From positions 1-6,885 of the forward strand of contig DKEU01000195.1 in assembly GCA_002452635.1 (NCBI GenBank): a stretch of 6,885 nt of DNA, written 5' to 3'. The notes beneath the pieces are model-generated. The model made no database searches and was not told the DNA's origin. It saw only the letters and a list, made by a program, of their open reading frames with translations. This DNA is from Desulfovibrionaceae bacterium UBA6814 (GTDB lineage: Bacteria; Desulfobacterota; Desulfovibrionia; Desulfovibrionales; Desulfovibrionaceae). The position numbers were made by a program, and so were the translations under genes. Positions 5,096 to 6,885 of the stretch are shown here, piece after piece (the first letter of the stretch is position 1; each line of letters opens with the position of its first letter).

Positions 5096-5971
5096 TCAGC
5101 CCTGCTTCTGGTACACGATGCCACCGGGCTGCATCAGCGGGGTGAAGGCCCGGGAAATCTTGTGGATGCTCTCCGAGTGCCCCAGCACCAGGTAGCCTCC
5201 GGGCTGGAGGTTGTCGTAGAACCCGGAGATGACCTTCTTCTTCATCTCGTCGTCGAAGTAGATGATCACGTTGCGGCAGAACACCACCTGGGAGCGGGGC
5301 ACCCGCTTCACGGCCAGGGTGTCGTTCAGGTTGATGGGGCCGAACTGCACCAGCTTCTGCACCTTGGGGTGGATGCGGTAGCCGCCCGGCTCCTTGGTGA
5401 AGTAGCGGTCCACGATGTCCTTGGGCGTGGTGCGCAGGGCGTGGTCGTTGTAGAGCCCGGCCTTGGCCTTGACCAGCATGGCCGGGGACAGGTCGTTGGC
5501 GGTGATGCGGATGCGCCAGGAGATGATGGACATGCGCAGCATCTCGTGCAGCATGATGCCCAGGGTGTAGGGCTCCTCGCCCGAGGAGCAGCCCGCGCAC
5601 CAGATGCTGAGCTCCTTCACGCCCCCCTTCTGTTCGTCCATCACCGCGGGCAGCACCTTGTCCCGCACCACGTCCAATTGCTTCTGGTCGCGGAAGAAGC
5701 TGGTCTCGTTGGTGGTGATGCGCTCGAAGAGCTGCTGCAGCTCCGCATCCCGGCCCACGCCCAGGCGCAGGTGCCGGGTGTAGTCGCCGAAGTTCTTGAG
5801 CCCCAACTCCTTGAGCCGGGCGCCCAGGCGGTTCTCCAGCAGGTACTTGCGCTCGGCCGGGATGTCGATGCCCGTCAGGGAGTAGATGTAGTCGCGCAGC
5901 TCCTTGAACTCCGTATCGGAGATCTTCGGCTGGTCCCGCAGGGAGAGCGTTCCGAGTGTGGGCAGCGGCAT
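5096..5971 (-). CDS. cheR: CheR, chemoreceptor glutamate methyltransferase
   Basis: This is a 291-aa cytoplasmic enzyme that transfers methyl groups from S-adenosylmethionine to receptor glutamates during adaptation. An N-terminal helical domain (about 17-85, ISDTEFKELRDYIYSLTGID and KYLLENRLGARLKELG) precedes TTNETSFFRD (86-95), a CheR hallmark. The SAM-binding motif is WCAGCSSGEEPYTLGI (124-139), with TANDLS (Asp160) after it. NVIIYFD (234-240) and GHSES (264-268) are further family signatures. The length is normal for CheR without extra TPRs. There is no C-terminal pentapeptide-binding extension beyond the core. ATG 5971 has only a distant AAGGA (about 15 nt), so the ribosome-binding site is poor. 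It begins the run cheR-HDOD-cheX-cupin and sits just downstream of an MCP gene on the same strand, probably its substrate. Confidence 0.96.
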   Translation of the reverse strand: MPLPTLGTLSLRDQPKISDTEFKELRDYIYSLTGIDIPAERKYLLENRLGARLKELGLKNFGDYTRHLRLGVGRDAELQQLFERITTNETSFFRDQKQLDVVRDKVLPAVMDEQKGGVKELSIWCAGCSSGEEPYTLGIMLHEMLRMSIISWRIRITANDLSPAMLVKAKAGLYNDHALRTTPKDIVDRYFTKEPGGYRIHPKVQKLVQFGPINLNDTLAVKRVPRSQVVFCRNVIIYFDDEMKKKVISGFYDNLQPGGYLVLGHSESIHKISRAFTPLMQPGGIVYQKQG

Positions 5972-5993
5972 GTCTGTCGTGTCCGTTCCTTAT

Positions 5994-6003
5994 GAACCGG
6001 TTC
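5994..6003. promoter_or_regulatory. Perfect palindrome upstream of cheR (possible operator)
   Basis: GAACCGGTTC is a perfect 10-bp palindrome about 22 nt upstream of the cheR start. A second AACCGG at 6025-6030 lies in inverted orientation to CCGGTT at 5997-6002, so the pair flanks the -10-like box at 6012-6017. This geometry would suit a dimeric regulator, but no known operator is recognised. Confidence 0.35.
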
Positions 6004-6011
6004 GTCGCATG

Positions 6012-6017
6012 AGTATA
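6012..6017 (-). promoter_or_regulatory. Possible -10 box for the cheR operon
   Basis: Read on the minus strand, this is TATACT (5 of 6 to TATAAT), the only AT-rich hexamer in the gap between the MCP gene and cheR. No good -35 is found 16-18 nt upstream (the sequence there is TCCTTT-like), so an activated or weak promoter, or none, is possible. Transcription would begin near 6005, on the edge of the palindrome. Confidence 0.35.
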
Positions 6018-6032
6018 TGCCACCAACCGGCC

Positions 6033-6065
6033 GAAAAGGAAAGGCCCCTGCCCGTACTCCCGGGC
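6033..6065 (-). terminator. Weak terminator-like hairpin after the MCP-hemerythrin gene
   Basis: On the minus strand GCCCG (6065-6061) and CGGGC (6054-6050) pair around a 6-nt loop, 7 nt beyond the MCP stop. The tail is pyrimidine-rich (CCTTTCCTTTTC at 6044-6033) but interrupted by G and C residues, so termination may be partial and allow read-through into cheR. Confidence 0.4.
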
Positions 6066-6071
6066 AATCGC

Positions 6072-6885
6072 TCAGCGCACCCCGCGGCCGGTCAGGAACG
6101 GCCCGTACTTCTTGTCCGTGCCCATGATGTGGTCGGTGAGCCAGCTCTTGAGGAAGCGCAACAGGTCCATGCTCACCGTGGCCCGGCCGGCGCGGATGTC
6201 CTCGGCGAAGTCCAGGACCTTCTCCACCAGCTTGGAGTGGATCTGGGCGTGGGCCTCGGCCTCGGGGTAGCCGTGCTGGGCGAAGAGCTTCTCCTCGTAC
6301 TTGAAGTGCTTGACCGTGTAGTCCTTGAGCCGGCCCAGCACGTCGTTCAGCACGTTGGCGCCGCGGCGCTGCCGCATGGCCGCGTGCAGCTCGTTGATGA
6401 GGTTCACCAGGACCTTGTGCTGCTCGTCGATGGAGGTGATGCCCACGGACAGGGTCGTGCTCCAGGGGATGAACACCTCGCCGCCCGTCAGGCCGCCCAG
6501 GGCGTCGGAGCCCTGCTTGGCCCCGGCCATGCCCTGGATCATGTGGTCCAGCTCCTCCACCAGGCTGTGCACCTCCATGAGGGCCTGGGCCGAGCGGGCC
6601 ATGCCGTCGGCGGTGTCGCCCGCCACCCGGGTGACCTCGGCCACCGCCCGGTTGATCTCCTCGCTGGCCGCGGACTGCTCCTCGCTGGCCGCGGCGATGG
6701 ACTGCACCTGGCCCGCGGTCTCGTCCACGATGCGCACGATCTCCTCCATGAACCGGCCGGACTCGTTGGCCGCCTCGGTGCTGGCCACTATGTCCGAGGC
6801 CGCGGACTCCACCGCGGCCACGTTCTCCTTGGCGTGGGCCTGGATGTTGCCGATGGCCTGGCCCACCTCCTTGGTGGCGGTCATG
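6072..6885 (-). CDS. Methyl-accepting chemotaxis protein with C-terminal bacteriohemerythrin domain (DcrH-like), 3' part
   Basis: The frame is open to the right edge, so only the last 270 or so residues are visible; the Met near the edge lies within MTATKEVGQAIGNIQAHAKE, a receptor helix, and is not the start. Visible residues 1-118 are the descending arm of the MCP coiled coil, with a methylation-helix pattern at 62-81 (SIAAASEEQSAASEEINRAV). After a linker, residues 139-264 form a hemerythrin domain beginning IPWSTTLSVGITSIDEQHK. All seven di-iron ligands are present: His156, His193, Glu197, His212, His216, His252 and Asp257. Such domains bind O2 at a di-iron site, and DcrH of D. vulgaris has the same MCP-hemerythrin order. 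The ligand-binding and membrane parts lie outside the window. Its proximity to cheR and cheX suggests they act on this receptor. Confidence 0.94.
   Translation of the reverse strand, partial: MTATKEVGQAIGNIQAHAKENVAAVESAASDIVASTEAANESGRFMEEIVRIVDETAGQVQSIAAASEEQSAASEEINRAVAEVTRVAGDTADGMARSAQALMEVHSLVEELDHMIQGMAGAKQGSDALGGLTGGEVFIPWSTTLSVGITSIDEQHKVLVNLINELHAAMRQRRGANVLNDVLGRLKDYTVKHFKYEEKLFAQHGYPEAEAHAQIHSKLVEKVLDFAEDIRAGRATVSMDLLRFLKSWLTDHIMGTDKKYGPFLTGRGVR

Noticed and set aside
6007..6022. Sigma54-type promoter (minus strand TGGCATATACTCATGC) upstream of cheR
   Set aside because: GG and GC are separated by 11 nt instead of the required 10, and TTGC is not present.
4143..6026. 627-codon minus-strand open frame, and 428-codon plus-strand frame at 4709-5995
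   Set aside because: Both are shadows of cheR and the HDOD gene in other frames, rich in Gly, Arg, His, Pro and Gln with no domain pattern.
6882..6884. ATG at the right edge as the start of the MCP gene
   Set aside because: The following residues are a mid-receptor signalling helix; an MCP needs sensor, membrane and tip regions upstream, so the gene continues past the window.

Overview
The window is very GC-rich, with G/C-ending codons throughout. It looks like a Desulfovibrio-type sulfate reducer (Desulfovibrionales). The main reasons are a six-cysteine ferredoxin of the D. gigas ferredoxin type, and a chemoreceptor ending in a bacteriohemerythrin domain, an arrangement known from D. vulgaris DcrH. 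The assignment comes from protein character only, not from a database match.

Left part, plus strand (1-2765). The 3' end of an unrecognised gene overlaps the start of a stand-alone cyclic-nucleotide-binding-domain protein. A gene-free stretch follows (835-1119). It holds a dense block of inverted repeats (833-980), then a good sigma70-like promoter (996-1023) and two leader hairpins. The promoter should drive a four-gene run: ferredoxin (1120-1302), a small signal-peptide plus single-membrane-segment protein of PA2779 type, a C39-like cysteine-peptidase lipoprotein of PA2778 type, and a TPR lipoprotein. The last three are joined by TGATG and GTGA stop/start overlaps and look like one periplasm-facing module. 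The PA2779-type protein has a Gly-Gly just before its C-terminal membrane helix and is encoded directly beside a C39-like peptidase. A processing relationship is therefore a testable idea, and it is the most interesting candidate here.

Right part, minus strand (6885 down to 2752). The 3' portion of an MCP-hemerythrin chemoreceptor gene comes first, followed by a weak terminator-like hairpin and a short promoter-like region with a perfect palindrome. Then comes an operon-like run: cheR (methyltransferase), an HDOD protein with an HD-GYP-like N-terminal segment, cheX (CheY-P phosphatase family) and a WbuC-family cupin. The receptor, CheR and CheX together suggest an oxygen- or redox-responsive taxis/adaptation module. 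The HDOD protein and cupin are less expected partners.

The two transcription units converge and overlap by 14 bp (2752-2765) inside a small palindrome that carries both stop codons. I see no tRNA, rRNA, CRISPR array, insertion sequence or phage gene.
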